A stretch of 64,000 nt of DNA from Bradyrhizobium cenepequi. GTDB lineage: Bacteria > Pseudomonadota > Alphaproteobacteria > Rhizobiales > Xanthobacteraceae. The position numbers were made by a program, and so were the translations under genes. The stretch spans positions 25,489 to 89,488 of the forward strand of contig NZ_JAGKJI010000028.1 in the NCBI RefSeq assembly GCF_020329485.1, read 5' to 3'. This document shows, piece by piece, positions 7,648-16,701 of the stretch. Below the pieces are notes generated by a model. The model ran no database searches and had not been told where the DNA came from. It saw only the letters and a program-made list of their open reading frames with translations. Each line of letters begins with the position of its first letter. The stretch's first letter is position 1.

Positions 7648-9072
7648 ATGACCGATCGGAGCCAGATTGCCGTGCCCGCCATCAGCCGCCATTATCGCGT
7701 TCCAATCGCCTTTGAGGCCGACGTCGTTGTCGTTGGCGGCGGTCCCGGCGGATTCGCTGCCGCGCTGCAGGCGGCACGGATGGGCGCACGCACGATCATG
7801 GTCGAGCGCTTCGACATGCCAGGCGGCGTGCATACCTCGGGTCTGCAGGGCGCCGCCGACGCCGGCATCGGCGGCATCCACACCGAGCTGATGGAGCGGT
7901 TCGCCGCAGAAGGCCACATCTACACCGCGACAGAGAGCACTCATTCCGGTTGGGCCGGCAATCCGCTTTCGCACTACGAGCGCAAGAAGCCACCCGGCAG
8001 CCCCTTCCGGCGGATGTCGTTCAATCCGGAAGGCGCCGGCTGCGTGATGGCAACAATGCTCAAGCAGGCTGGGGTCAACGCGCTGTACGGCACCACCTTC
8101 GTCGATGCGATCGTGGAGCACGATGGCCCCGGCGACGGCACGATCAAGGCCATTCTGGTCGAGAACGCCAGCGGCCTCCAAGCCATCGCTGGCAAGATCT
8201 TCATCGAGGGTAGCGGCACCGGCGAACTGGTCGCGCGCTCCGGCGCGCCGTTCGTCCGCGGCGGCGGCCCGCAACCACATGGCAACGGCTGGGACGGCGT
8301 CGAACGGCCGATCCCCGGCGGGCTGTTGTGGATCATGAACGGCATCGACCTGAAGCGCCTGACCGCGCATCAGGAGACGGCCAAGGATCCTGTGCTGCAA
8401 AAGGTGATGGCGGAAGCCGCTGCCGCCGGCGACCTGCCGGAGGGCGTGTATCGACCGCGGATGGCGGGCGGGGATGTCTATGGCGAAGCCTATATCGGGC
8501 ATCCAACGCTCGACATGAGCCCCATGACGGCCGACGGCACCTATGTGCTGTGGCAGAACGTGCCCTATGAATGGGCGCTACACATGGACGACAACGTGGT
8601 CGATCACGCCAGGGCGAAACGCGAGCTCCGCGGATTCATCAATGCCGAAGCGCAGTTTCTGCGCAAATACGTGCCCGGATTCGAAAATGCGACGATCGCC
8701 AATATCGGACGCTTCGTCGGCGTGCGCGACGGCCGCCATCCGATCGGCGAATACGTGGTCAATATCGAGGACGTGCGAGCCGGCCGTCGCTTCCGCGACG
8801 CGATCAGCGCACCGATGACCAAGACATTCTTCTGGGAAGGTTTCCAAAAGCACGAATTCGAGGTGCCGTTCCGCAGTTTCCTTCCGAAGAAGATCAACAA
8901 CATGATCCTGACCGGCGCTTCGTTGTCGTTCGAATACCGCACCTTGTTCATGGTGATGCGCAACTTTCCCTGGTGCACGCAGACCGGGGAGATCTCCGGC
9001 TACGCCGCCGCGCGCTGCATCGAGAAAAAGATCAAGCCGAAGGAGCTTGAGTGGACCACGCCGTATTTCTAA
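7648..9072 (+). CDS. FAD-dependent oxidoreductase (FAD_oxidored family)
   Basis: A 474-residue flavoprotein. The dinucleotide-binding motif VVVGGGPGGFAAALQAARMGA lies at about residues 28-50, followed by VERFDMPGG, and the C-terminal part has RFVGVRDGRHPIGEY and the closing FAD contact MILTGASLSF. No signal peptide, so it is cytoplasmic. It ends the MarR-controlled ABC operon and probably oxidises the imported compound or its product, but the sequence does not tell which. Members of this family are often annotated only as FAD-dependent oxidoreductase; some resemble fumarate reductase or xanthan-lyase-associated proteins. Confidence 0.8.
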   Translation: MTDRSQIAVPAISRHYRVPIAFEADVVVVGGGPGGFAAALQAARMGARTIMVERFDMPGGVHTSGLQGAADAGIGGIHTELMERFAAEGHIYTATESTHSGWAGNPLSHYERKKPPGSPFRRMSFNPEGAGCVMATMLKQAGVNALYGTTFVDAIVEHDGPGDGTIKAILVENASGLQAIAGKIFIEGSGTGELVARSGAPFVRGGGPQPHGNGWDGVERPIPGGLLWIMNGIDLKRLTAHQETAKDPVLQKVMAEAAAAGDLPEGVYRPRMAGGDVYGEAYIGHPTLDMSPMTADGTYVLWQNVPYEWALHMDDNVVDHARAKRELRGFINAEAQFLRKYVPGFENATIANIGRFVGVRDGRHPIGEYVVNIEDVRAGRRFRDAISAPMTKTFFWEGFQKHEFEVPFRSFLPKKINNMILTGASLSFEYRTLFMVMRNFPWCTQTGEISGYAAARCIEKKIKPKELEWTTPYF

Positions 9073-9178
9073 GACGGAAGTGGTCGACGACGTGGCGTAA
9101 GAAGGCGGTGCGATGCTTTGGCGTCTTGGCAACTACCGCTGCAAGGTCTAAGCATTTGCCGAGCGCACAGAGGTTTCG

Positions 9179-9979
9179 ATGACCTCAGAATTCAACGTCC
9201 AGAACGCCGCCGGCTATGAGCAGCTCATGGGCCGTTGGAGCCAGAAACTCGCGCCCATGTTCATTGACTTTGCGGGGGTTGCCGACGGCGAAAAGATTCT
9301 CGACGTTGGCTGCGGGACCGGTAGCCTGACCTTCGCGCTCACCAGGTCCGCCGACCTTCGCGAGATTGCCGCGATCGACTATTCGCCAGTCTTTGTCGAG
9401 GAAGCCATCCGGCGCAACATCGATCCGCGGATAAAGATCCGGCAGGCGGATGCGTGCGCGTTACCCTTCGAGGATGGCGCATTCGATCGCGCCTTGGCGC
9501 TGCTCGTGCTGCACTTCGTTCCAGAAGCCGGCAAAGCCGTCGCCGAGATGCGCCGCGTCGTTCGGTCGGGCGGCGTGGTCGCGGCGACCGTGTGGGATCA
9601 TCTCGGTGGCATGCCCGGCATGCGTATGATGGTCGACACGGTGGCGGCACTCAGCGAAGCCGGCCGTGAGCTGCGCAATCGCTATTGCTTCCAGCCAATG
9701 ATGCAGCCGGGCGAAATGAAGAGGACGTTCGTTGAGCAGGGGCTCGCGGACGTAACGGACGTGGAGCTGATGGTCCGCATGGATTACCTCAGCTTCGACG
9801 ACTACTGGGCGCCGATCGCCGCAGGCGAGGGGCCACTCGGCAAGTATATGGCAACGCTCGACGCCGCCGAGCGAGCGCGCACCACCGCCGCTGTGCGCGA
9901 TGCCTACGAGGCCGGCCGGCCCGATGGCCCGAGGTCCTTCGCGAACGTCGCGTGGGCTTGCCGAGGTGTCGTTCCCTAG
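9179..9979 (+). CDS. Class I SAM-dependent methyltransferase
   Basis: A 266-residue soluble methyltransferase of the UbiE/Methyltransf_11 type. Motif I ILDVGCGTGSLTFAL lies near residue 40, the acidic loop AIDYSPVFVEEA follows, then DACALPFEDGAFDRALALLVLHFV with the usual motif II/III spacing and RRVVRSGGVVAATVWD. The substrate is not predictable. It stands alone; a bidirectional terminator separates it from the convergent glnA gene. Confidence 0.85.
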   Translation: MTSEFNVQNAAGYEQLMGRWSQKLAPMFIDFAGVADGEKILDVGCGTGSLTFALTRSADLREIAAIDYSPVFVEEAIRRNIDPRIKIRQADACALPFEDGAFDRALALLVLHFVPEAGKAVAEMRRVVRSGGVVAATVWDHLGGMPGMRMMVDTVAALSEAGRELRNRYCFQPMMQPGEMKRTFVEQGLADVTDVELMVRMDYLSFDDYWAPIAAGEGPLGKYMATLDAAERARTTAAVRDAYEAGRPDGPRSFANVAWACRGVVP

Positions 9980-10013
9980 CCGGCCACCGAGATGAGGGGT
10001 AACCCGAATAACA

Positions 10014-10039
10014 AAAGGCGCCCCATGTGGAGCGCCTTT
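10014..10039. terminator. Bidirectional terminator between methyltransferase gene and glnA
   Basis: Arms AAAGGCGC and GCGCCTTT form a perfect 8-base-pair stem around a 10-base loop between two convergent genes. The stem carries A and T runs at its outer ends, so it can work as a rho-independent stop in both directions. Confidence 0.8.
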
Positions 10040-10062
10040 CGCATTGTTGCGGCAGTGAAAGC

Positions 10063-11472
10063 TTACTGCGAATAATACATGTCGAACTCGACCGGATGCG
10101 GGGTCATTTCGAATCGTTCGACTTCGGTCATCTTGAGTTCGATGTAGGCATCGATGAAGTCGTCGTCGAACACGCCGCCGGCCTTCAGGAAGGCGCGGTC
10201 CTTGTCGAGGTTTTCGAGGGCCTCGCGCAGGCTGCCGCACACGGTCGGGATCTGCTTCAGCTCTTCCTTCGGCAGGTCGTAGAGGTCCTTGTCCATCGCC
10301 GGGCCCGGATCGAGCTTGTTCTTGACGCCGTCGAGGCCCGCCATCAGCATCGCGGCGAAGCCGAGATAGGGGTTGGCCATCGGATCAGGGAAGCGGACTT
10401 CGACGCGCTTGGCCTTTGGCGAAGCCGTGTACGGGATGCGGCAGGAGGCCGAGCGGTTGCGCGCGGAGTAAGCGAGCAGCACGGGGGCCTCATAGCCCGG
10501 CACCAGGCGCTTGTAGGAGTTGGTGGAAGGATTCGTGAAGGCGTTGATCGCCTTGGCGTGCTTGATGATGCCGGCGATGTAGGAGAGGCAGATCTCCGAG
10601 AGGTCGGAATACTTGTTGCCGGCGAACACCGGCTTGCCTTCCTTCCAGATCGACTGGTGGCAGTGCATGCCCGAGCCGTTGTCGCCATAGACCGGCTTCG
10701 GCATGAAGGTGGCGGTCTTGCCGTAAATGTGCGCGACCTGGTGGATGCAGTATTTGTAGATCTGCATCTGGTCGGCCATCAGCGTCATCGTGTCGAACTT
10801 CATCCCGAGCTCGTGCTGGGCGGAAGCGACCTCGTGGTGATGCTTCTCGACCTTGACGCCCATCTTGGCCATGGCGCCGAGCATTTCCGAGCGCATGTCC
10901 TGTACCGAGTCCTGCGGCGGGACCGGGAAATAGCCGCCCTTGGTGCGGATGCGGTGGCCGAGATTGCCGCCTTCATATTCGGTGTCGGAGTTGGTCGGCA
11001 ATTCCGAGGAGTCGAGCCTGAAGCCGGTGTTGTAGGGGGTGGATGAGAAGCGGACGTCGTCGAACACGAAGAACTCGGCCTCCGGGCCGAAATAGACGGT
11101 GTCGCCGATGCCCATCGACTTCACCATGGCTTCCGCCTTCTTCGCCATGCCACGTGGATCGCGGTTATAGGGCTCGCCGGTGGTCGGCTCGAGCACGTCG
11201 CAAATGATGACCATCGTGGTCTCGGCGAAGAACGGGTCGATCGTCGCGGTGACGGGATCGGGCATCAGACACATGTCGGACTCGTTGATCGCTTTCCAGC
11301 CCGCGATCGAGGAGCCGTCGAACATCTGGCCCTCGGCGAAGGTGTCCTCTTCGATCATGCCGACGTCGAAGGTCACGTGCTGCCACTTGCCGCGCGGATC
11401 GGTGAAGCGAAGATCGACGTATTTGACGTCGTTGTCCTTGATCGATTTCAGGACGTCTTTGGCGGTCTTCAT
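10063..11472 (-). CDS. glnA: Glutamine synthetase type I
   Basis: A 469-residue enzyme that makes glutamine from glutamate, ammonia and ATP as a cytoplasmic dodecamer. The length matches GlnA-I. Visible signatures are FDGSSIAGW near the N-terminus, the ATP-binding segment KPVYGDNGSGMHCHQSIW, and NPSTNSYKRLVPGYEAP. The adenylylation site is KDLYDLP with the tyrosine at residue 398, so activity is expected to be controlled by GlnE. An AAAGGGA site precedes the ATG. The PII gene glnB lies 150 bases upstream on the same strand, the classical alphaproteobacterial glnBA order. Confidence 0.98.
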   Translation of the reverse strand: MKTAKDVLKSIKDNDVKYVDLRFTDPRGKWQHVTFDVGMIEEDTFAEGQMFDGSSIAGWKAINESDMCLMPDPVTATIDPFFAETTMVIICDVLEPTTGEPYNRDPRGMAKKAEAMVKSMGIGDTVYFGPEAEFFVFDDVRFSSTPYNTGFRLDSSELPTNSDTEYEGGNLGHRIRTKGGYFPVPPQDSVQDMRSEMLGAMAKMGVKVEKHHHEVASAQHELGMKFDTMTLMADQMQIYKYCIHQVAHIYGKTATFMPKPVYGDNGSGMHCHQSIWKEGKPVFAGNKYSDLSEICLSYIAGIIKHAKAINAFTNPSTNSYKRLVPGYEAPVLLAYSARNRSASCRIPYTASPKAKRVEVRFPDPMANPYLGFAAMLMAGLDGVKNKLDPGPAMDKDLYDLPKEELKQIPTVCGSLREALENLDKDRAFLKAGGVFDDDFIDAYIELKMTEVERFEMTPHPVEFDMYYSQ

Positions 11473-11622
11473 GAGTATCCCTTTTGACTTTGCGGGTCGG
11501 TTTCCGGGTGAGCGACGTTATTCTCGCGTTTGGCGAATTGGTGCGATGACGCAAACGAAATCAGGCCGCCAAAGGCAGCCTTATTCTATTCTTGGGTCGC
11601 AAGATTCCGGATAGCACCCGGC

Positions 11623-11961
11623 CTAAATAGCGTCCAGCCCGGATTCGCCGGTCCGGATGCGGATCGCTTCCTCGATATTGGAAACGAAGATCTTGCCGTC
11701 GCCGATGCGGCCGGTCTGGGCCGCGCGGCGGATCGCATCGATCGCCTTCTCGACCAGGTCATCACCGATCACGATCTCGATCTTCACCTTGGGCAGGAAG
11801 TCGACGATGTATTCCGCGCCGCGATAAAGCTCGGCGTGACCCTTCTGTCGTCCAAACCCCTTGGCTTCCGTGACCGTGATGCCCTGAAGTCCGACTTCCT
11901 GGAGCGCCTCTTTCACCTCGTCGAGCTTGAACGGCTTGATGATGGCTTCGATTTTCTTCAC
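11623..11961 (-). CDS. glnB: Nitrogen regulatory protein PII
   Basis: A 112-residue trimeric signalling protein that reports 2-oxoglutarate, ATP/ADP and, through uridylylation, glutamine. The T-loop GFGRQKGHAELYRGAEYIVDFLPK carries the uridylylation tyrosine at residue 51. Full length, no amtB alongside, and upstream of glnA, so this is the GlnB rather than GlnK type. Its usual targets are GlnE and NtrB. I looked for a sigma-54 promoter (GG-N10-GC) upstream and did not find a convincing one. Confidence 0.97.
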   Translation of the reverse strand: MKKIEAIIKPFKLDEVKEALQEVGLQGITVTEAKGFGRQKGHAELYRGAEYIVDFLPKVKIEIVIGDDLVEKAIDAIRRAAQTGRIGDGKIFVSNIEEAIRIRTGESGLDAI

Positions 11962-12316
11962 TGAGGGCCTCCCGGGCAGTTCCAGAATACAAAGTGCAGG
12001 TGTGTTCGATGCGCGCGGCGCAGTCGGTTCGATCCTTCAACTTCCAGCGGAGCCGGAAACGCCCGTCGGGCCGCGCGGTGCGGCCGTCCTGAGCGGCTTC
12101 CTCAAAAGCAGGGTCTATGCCAACTTGTAAACGTCCCTGATTTCGGAATGTTATCAGCCTTTTAACGCGCAGACAGACAAGGTTGGACTGAGCGCCCATG
12201 ATACCGAAGCCTGAGAAATAGGCAAACGGATGAATTGGTGTGCAACCGCTAGGGGGAAGATGGACGCGAGCCGCCCGAGTTGCCTGTCGAAAAGGCTGTT
12301 AGATTGAGGATTCAGC
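11962..12316. other. Divergent intergenic region glnB/nnr
   Basis: A 355-base region between divergently transcribed glnB and nnr. It must hold the promoters of both. I see no RNA gene, repeat or convincing sigma-54 site; short frames here lack coding features. Confidence 0.45.
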
Positions 12317-13816
12317 ATGGAAGTCCTGACCACGGCTGAAATGGAACGCGCCGATCGGCTGACCATTGCCGAGGGCACGCCCGGCTTTGCGCTGATGATG
12401 AGTGCCGGCCAGGCCGTCGCCGAAGCCGCCATGGACCTGGCCGAGGAGGGACCGATCCTGGTGGTGGCAGGCCGCGGCAACAACGGCGGCGACGGCTTCG
12501 TTGCCGCCGCTGAACTCGCGGCACGCGGGCGGGAGGTCTCAGTCATCCTGTTGTGCGAGCGCGACAGCCTCAAGGGCGACGCGGCGCTCGCCGCACGCGG
12601 CTGGAAGTATCCGGTGCTGCCGTTCAACCCGCAGGCGATCGGAAAGCCCGCGCTGATCATCGATGCGCTGTTCGGCGCCGGGCTCGACCGTCCCGTGAAG
12701 GGCGAGCCCTATGAGATGATCGAGTCCGTCAACGCCCATGGCGCGCCCGTGCTTGCCGTCGACCTGCCGAGCGGTATCAACGGCACCACCGGCGCCCCGA
12801 TGGGGATTGCGATCCGCGCCACCGAGACCGTGACTTTCTTCCGCCGCAAGCCGGCGCATCTCTTGCTGCCGGGGAGGGTGCATTGCGGCCGCGTGCGCGT
12901 CGCCGACATCGGCATCGATCCGAAGGTGCTCGAGGAAATCCGCCCCGCAACCTTCGAGAATGTTCCGTCGACTTGGCAGCACGCGTTCCCGGTGCCGAAG
13001 ATCGACGGTCACAAATATTCCCGCGGACACGTGCTTGCCGTCTCCGGCGATATCGCCGCTACCGGCGCCTCGCGGCTTGCCGCGCGCGGCGCGCTGCGGG
13101 CAGGAGCGGGCCTGGTGACGCTGGCCTCGCCCAGCGATGCGCTCACTGTGAACGCCGCGGCGCTGACGGCGGTGATGGTGCGCGCGGTCGACAATGTGAT
13201 CCAGTTCGCTGACCTCTTGAACGACAGGCGGCTCAACACGAGCATGATCGGGCCCGGCGCCGGCATTGGTCCGCGCACGCGCGATTTCGTCCACACCGCG
13301 CTCGCGGCCAAGCGTAACCTGGTGCTGGACGCTGACGCGCTGACCAGCTTTGCCGATGCGCCGGAGCGGTTGTTCGAGGCGATCAAGGCATCCGATGGCG
13401 CGGGTGTCGTGCTGACGCCGCATGAGGGCGAGTTCCCGCGGCTCTTCAGCGACATCAGCAACAAACATCCCGGTCGCTCCAAGCTCGAGCGCGTGCGCGC
13501 CGCCGCCGAGCGCTCCGGCGCGGTGGTATTGCTGAAGGGACCGGACACGGTGGTGGCCGCGCCCGATGGCCGCGCCACCATCGCCGCCAACGCGCCGCCA
13601 TGGCTCGCCACCGCCGGCGCCGGCGACGTCTTGTCCGGCATCATCGCAGGGCTATTGGCGCAAAGCGTGCCCGCCTTCGAGGGCGCCAGCATCGGCGCCT
13701 GGATGCACGGTGAAGCCGCGGCGGAAGCGGGGCCGGGTCTGATCGCGGAAGACCTTCCCGAGACGCTGCCGCCGGTATTCCGCCGCGTGTATGATGGACT
13801 CGGGATTGAGTATTGA
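12317..13816 (+). CDS. nnr: Bifunctional NAD(P)H-hydrate repair enzyme (epimerase plus ADP-dependent dehydratase)
   Basis: A 499-residue metabolite-repair enzyme that converts damaged NADHX and NADPHX back to NAD(P)H. The N-terminal YjeF_N domain, about residues 1-215, is the epimerase, with VVAGRGNNGGDGFVAA and IDALFGAGLDRPV. The C-terminal domain, about 230-490, is the ribokinase-like dehydratase, with HKYSRGHVLAVSG, GPGAGIGPRTR, LDADALTSFA, LTPHEGEFPRLF and the ATP-site block LATAGAGDVLSGIIAGL. The fused layout equals E. coli YjeF (Nnr). It ends just before a palindromic repeat. Confidence 0.95.
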   Translation: MEVLTTAEMERADRLTIAEGTPGFALMMSAGQAVAEAAMDLAEEGPILVVAGRGNNGGDGFVAAAELAARGREVSVILLCERDSLKGDAALAARGWKYPVLPFNPQAIGKPALIIDALFGAGLDRPVKGEPYEMIESVNAHGAPVLAVDLPSGINGTTGAPMGIAIRATETVTFFRRKPAHLLLPGRVHCGRVRVADIGIDPKVLEEIRPATFENVPSTWQHAFPVPKIDGHKYSRGHVLAVSGDIAATGASRLAARGALRAGAGLVTLASPSDALTVNAAALTAVMVRAVDNVIQFADLLNDRRLNTSMIGPGAGIGPRTRDFVHTALAAKRNLVLDADALTSFADAPERLFEAIKASDGAGVVLTPHEGEFPRLFSDISNKHPGRSKLERVRAAAERSGAVVLLKGPDTVVAAPDGRATIAANAPPWLATAGAGDVLSGIIAGLLAQSVPAFEGASIGAWMHGEAAAEAGPGLIAEDLPETLPPVFRRVYDGLGIEY

Positions 13817-13821
13817 GGGTG

Positions 13822-13909
13822 CTGTAGGATGGGTAGAGCGAAGCGAAACCCATCGATCTGCATCCGCGGCGGAGGTGATGGGTTTCGCTTCGCTCTACCC
13901 ATCCTACAG
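13822..13909. repeat. Palindromic dispersed repeat, copy 2
   Basis: Same family as 1156-1242. Arms CTGTAGGATGGGTAGAGCGA and its complement pair over more than 30 bases, with a centre that differs from copy 1. It sits exactly between the ends of two convergent genes (nnr and the broken racemase-family gene), where it probably acts as a two-way terminator. Confidence 0.85.
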
Positions 13910-13910
13910 A

Positions 13911-14997
13911 CTACGTCACCTGATATTTCGCCACCGCCGGCTCGTTCCATTCGATCCCAAGACCCGGGCCGCGGGCGGTGACTGCGCCGTCGATGACCTC
14001 GGCCGGCTTGGCCAGGATGGCGCCGCCGAGATCGAGGAATTCGAGCCAATGCGCGGTCGGTGTCACCGCGAGCACATGTGCGCTTGCTTCCGCAAACAGA
14101 TGGCTCGACATCGGGATCGAGGCGGCGTCGGCCTGGCCCGCAACCTGCAGCCAGCCGGTGATGCCGCCGACCTTCATCAGGTCGGGCATGATGAAATCGC
14201 TGGCGCCGACCGAAATCGCCTCGGCAAAGCCGCGCGGGAACCACCAGTTCTCGCCGGCCTGGATCGGGATGGCTGAGTCCATCCGGACACTGGCGTGGCC
14301 GGAGAGATTTTCCTGCGGCACCGGCTCCTCGACCCAATGCAGGTCATAGGGCGCAAGCCGGACGATGCGGCGCCTTGCTTCCGCCGGATCGAGCGACTGG
14401 TTGAAGTCGATCATCAAGGGCGATGTCGGGGCCGATGACGGCCCGCACGCCCTTGACCACACGTTCGTCATTGGCGGCATCGCCGTCGCCGCCCTTGACC
14501 TTGATGCCGCGAAAACCCTGGTCGAGCGAGCGGCGGAGTGCCCGCTCATCGGCTGTGGGATCGACCACGCCATAGCTGTCATAGGCGGCGAGCGGGCGTG
14601 CCGAGCCGCCGAGCAACTCGACAACGGGCTTGTTCGCGACCTGCCCCAGCGCGTCCCAACAGGCCATGTCGAGGCCGGAGACGGCCATGCCGACCAGGCC
14701 CTGCCAGCCGAGCAAGCGGAATTTGGCGTCCATCGCTTTCATCAGGTCGAACGGGGCGACGGATTTCCCTGCGAGCTCGCGCCCGGTCTCCTCGATCAGG
14801 TGAACCAGCGGTTTAAGTGTGGGCTTGCTGTAGGCGAAGATGTAGGAATGGCCGGTAACACCCTGATCGGTTTCGACATCGATCAGGACCAGCGGCCCCG
14901 AATCGATCACGCCAAAGGCGTTCTTCACAGGACGCTTGATCGGCACGACCACGCCGCGCGCCTTGACGCTACGGATGGCTGGAATGGTTTGGCTCAT
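13911..14997 (-). pseudogene. Mandelate racemase/muconate lactonizing family enzyme, frameshifted
   Basis: An enolase-superfamily gene split between two frames. The N-terminal part starts MSQTIPAIRSVKARG and holds the catalytic KVKGG lysine motif; the C-terminal part continues with IDFNQSLDP, LHWVEEPVP, PIQAGENWWF and PMSSHLFAEASAH, which supply the metal ligands and catalytic histidine. The reading frame changes near 14416: the minus strand reads GCCCTTGATG where an intact gene would read GCCCTGATG, so one extra base (an A of the plus-strand AA at 14416-14417). The span is 1087 bases, which is 362 codons plus one base, so a single insertion explains it. Every catalytic element survives, so the lesion is recent or a sequencing error. 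An AAGGGGAA site precedes the ATG, and the gene follows the oxidase-like gene by 18 bases. Confidence 0.85.
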
Positions 14998-15015
14998 GGT
15001 CGTTTCCCCTTGTTC

Positions 15016-16311
15016 TTATTCGACACTGTACCATCGGATCAGTCTTGGCGCCGCCCAGTCGGTCGCGACCTGTTCGACCAGGAAGCGGCCGGCATGCTCG
15101 GCCAGGAACGCGATCCGCTGGGTTTGTCCGGGTTCGATCGCGAGCGTGTCCAGCCAGAACGGCTTCCAGCCGTCGTCGAGCCGGTCGAGCAGGCGGAAGT
15201 GATGGCCGTGAAGGTGGAAGACGGTCGCGATCGGCGCGCGGTTGGTTAGCGCCAGCACGACCGCGCGGCGGGTCTTGGCGCGGAAAGCGGGCGGCGTGGA
15301 GGAGGTGAAGCTGGCCGGGCTTGTCCAGCCGGCCGGCGTGCCGAGGACCAGTTCAAACCGCTGGGCATTCTTGAGGTCGAGCTGCGCTGGCAGGCCATTG
15401 GAGAGAAGCGGCGGTTCCGGTGACAGCGGGGTGGGGCGCAGTGGGGGCCCGCTGGAAAGCATGAGCCGCCCGATCGGGCGCGCCTCCTTGCCGTCGTGGA
15501 GCAGGATCGATGCGGTCGAGGCGGCATCGACAAAAGCATCGGCGCGTCCGCCAGGCGGTAACACGAGCGCGCCGTTGCGTGCGGGGAACGGCTCGGCCGG
15601 CTGGCCGTCGATGGCCATGACGCGGACTTCGTGGCTCTCCAATTTCACCGCGAGCACAGTGCGTTGGGAGGCATTGATGAAGCGGAGCCGCAAGCGTTCA
15701 TTGGCGCGTGCTGAGAGTTCAAATGAGGTCCGGCCGTTAAGAGTATAGACCGGCGTCGTATCCTTGGCGTCCGCGCCAGGCGCTGCCGCCGTGCCATCCG
15801 GTCGCAGCCGCCATTCCTCGATCAGGAGCACCTCGTCGCGATCGACCGCGACCCGCTCGCTTTCCAGGATGACCAGTGGTTTTGCGCGCAATGGCCGCGC
15901 CTGGCTGTCGTTCAGAAGGCCAGGATCAAACAGGAATGTGCCGGCGTGGCGCAGCGGAAGCTGGAAGCTCTCCTTTGCCCCGGCGGCAAGCGGGGCCCGG
16001 GCGAGCAGGGGCTCTGCGGCGGCAGCACCGTCGATGCCCCGGCAGTGCAGGGCAAGCGGCGCAGGAAGATCGCTGCTGAGCGTCACGTCGAGCATCTCGC
16101 CGCGGCTCGTCCTGATGTCGTCGCTCCCGACCGACCAGATCGGTGTGCCCGCACCGTCCGGGCGCAGCGCCAGGCTGTCGGGCTTGACGGAGATGGCGAG
16201 CGAACGGCGGCCGTGCGCCGGGGACACGGAGGGAAGACCCACCTCCAATGCGGCGGCGCCCAGTCCGGCCAGCAGGGTGCGTCGATCGAGCATCGCAAAA
16301 AGGCTTGCCAT
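15016..16311 (-). CDS. Multicopper-oxidase-like exported protein with degenerate copper sites
   Basis: About 431 residues with three cupredoxin-like parts. The N-terminus MLDRRTLLAGLGAAAL looks like a Tat signal; starts at 16293, 16311 and 16329 are all possible. The C-terminal domain keeps VFHLHGHHFRLLD, the type 2/3 copper motif of multicopper oxidases. However, the first-domain HWHG is replaced by LHCRG, and the C-terminal HCH...H block that holds the type 1 copper is missing: the protein ends GRFLVEQVATDWAAPRLIRW. It is therefore unlikely to be a working laccase and may be a structural relative, as FtsP/SufI is. It is probably cotranscribed with the racemase-family gene. The frame remains open far upstream across tig, but that extension is antisense. 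Confidence 0.8.
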   Translation of the reverse strand: MASLFAMLDRRTLLAGLGAAALEVGLPSVSPAHGRRSLAISVKPDSLALRPDGAGTPIWSVGSDDIRTSRGEMLDVTLSSDLPAPLALHCRGIDGAAAAEPLLARAPLAAGAKESFQLPLRHAGTFLFDPGLLNDSQARPLRAKPLVILESERVAVDRDEVLLIEEWRLRPDGTAAAPGADAKDTTPVYTLNGRTSFELSARANERLRLRFINASQRTVLAVKLESHEVRVMAIDGQPAEPFPARNGALVLPPGGRADAFVDAASTASILLHDGKEARPIGRLMLSSGPPLRPTPLSPEPPLLSNGLPAQLDLKNAQRFELVLGTPAGWTSPASFTSSTPPAFRAKTRRAVVLALTNRAPIATVFHLHGHHFRLLDRLDDGWKPFWLDTLAIEPGQTQRIAFLAEHAGRFLVEQVATDWAAPRLIRWYSVE

Positions 16312-16460
16312 CGTCCCGATCCGGACCATTTTTGCACCTGTGAGTCCAGCGGCCATTCGGCCGAGGGGACATGCAAAAAAGGCCATTTTTTTGCTGCGCG
16401 GGGGCGGGCTCATGCTATAAGCCGCCGCCCGCGGCATCGCGGCCGGACATGATGCGCCAA

Positions 16461-16545
16461 GCGGGTGTGGCGGAACTGGTAGACGCGCTGGATTTAGGTT
16501 CCAGTGACGAAAGTTGTGGGGGTTCGAGTCCCTCCACCCGCACCA
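16461..16545 (+). tRNA. tRNA-Leu (anticodon TAG)
   Basis: A complete class II tRNA of 85 bases with the CCA end encoded. The acceptor stem GCGGGTG pairs with CACCCGC, the anticodon loop is TTTAGGT (anticodon TAG, reading CUA-type leucine codons), there is a variable arm, and GGTTCGAGTCC forms the T loop. Confidence 0.97.
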
Positions 16546-16701
16546 AGCGCTCATCCAGCGTTTGCATGATCCCTTTCTGGAGGGCTCGTCTCTTTTTTCG
16601 GGAGGCGGGTCAGCCGAACCACCGGCGCAGGCGTCGAGCCACGCGTCGAACCATTGACACAGTCGCGCCCGCAAGAGGCGCGACAGGAGCGGAAGAAGAA
16701 G

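Noticed and set aside
10027..11046. A 339-residue plus-strand frame opposite glnA
   Set aside because: It is antisense to a highly conserved gene and shows no domain.
11473..12316. Search for a sigma-54 (RpoN) promoter for glnB or glnA
   Set aside because: No sequence with the required GG and GC dinucleotides at the right spacing and flanks was convincing by eye.
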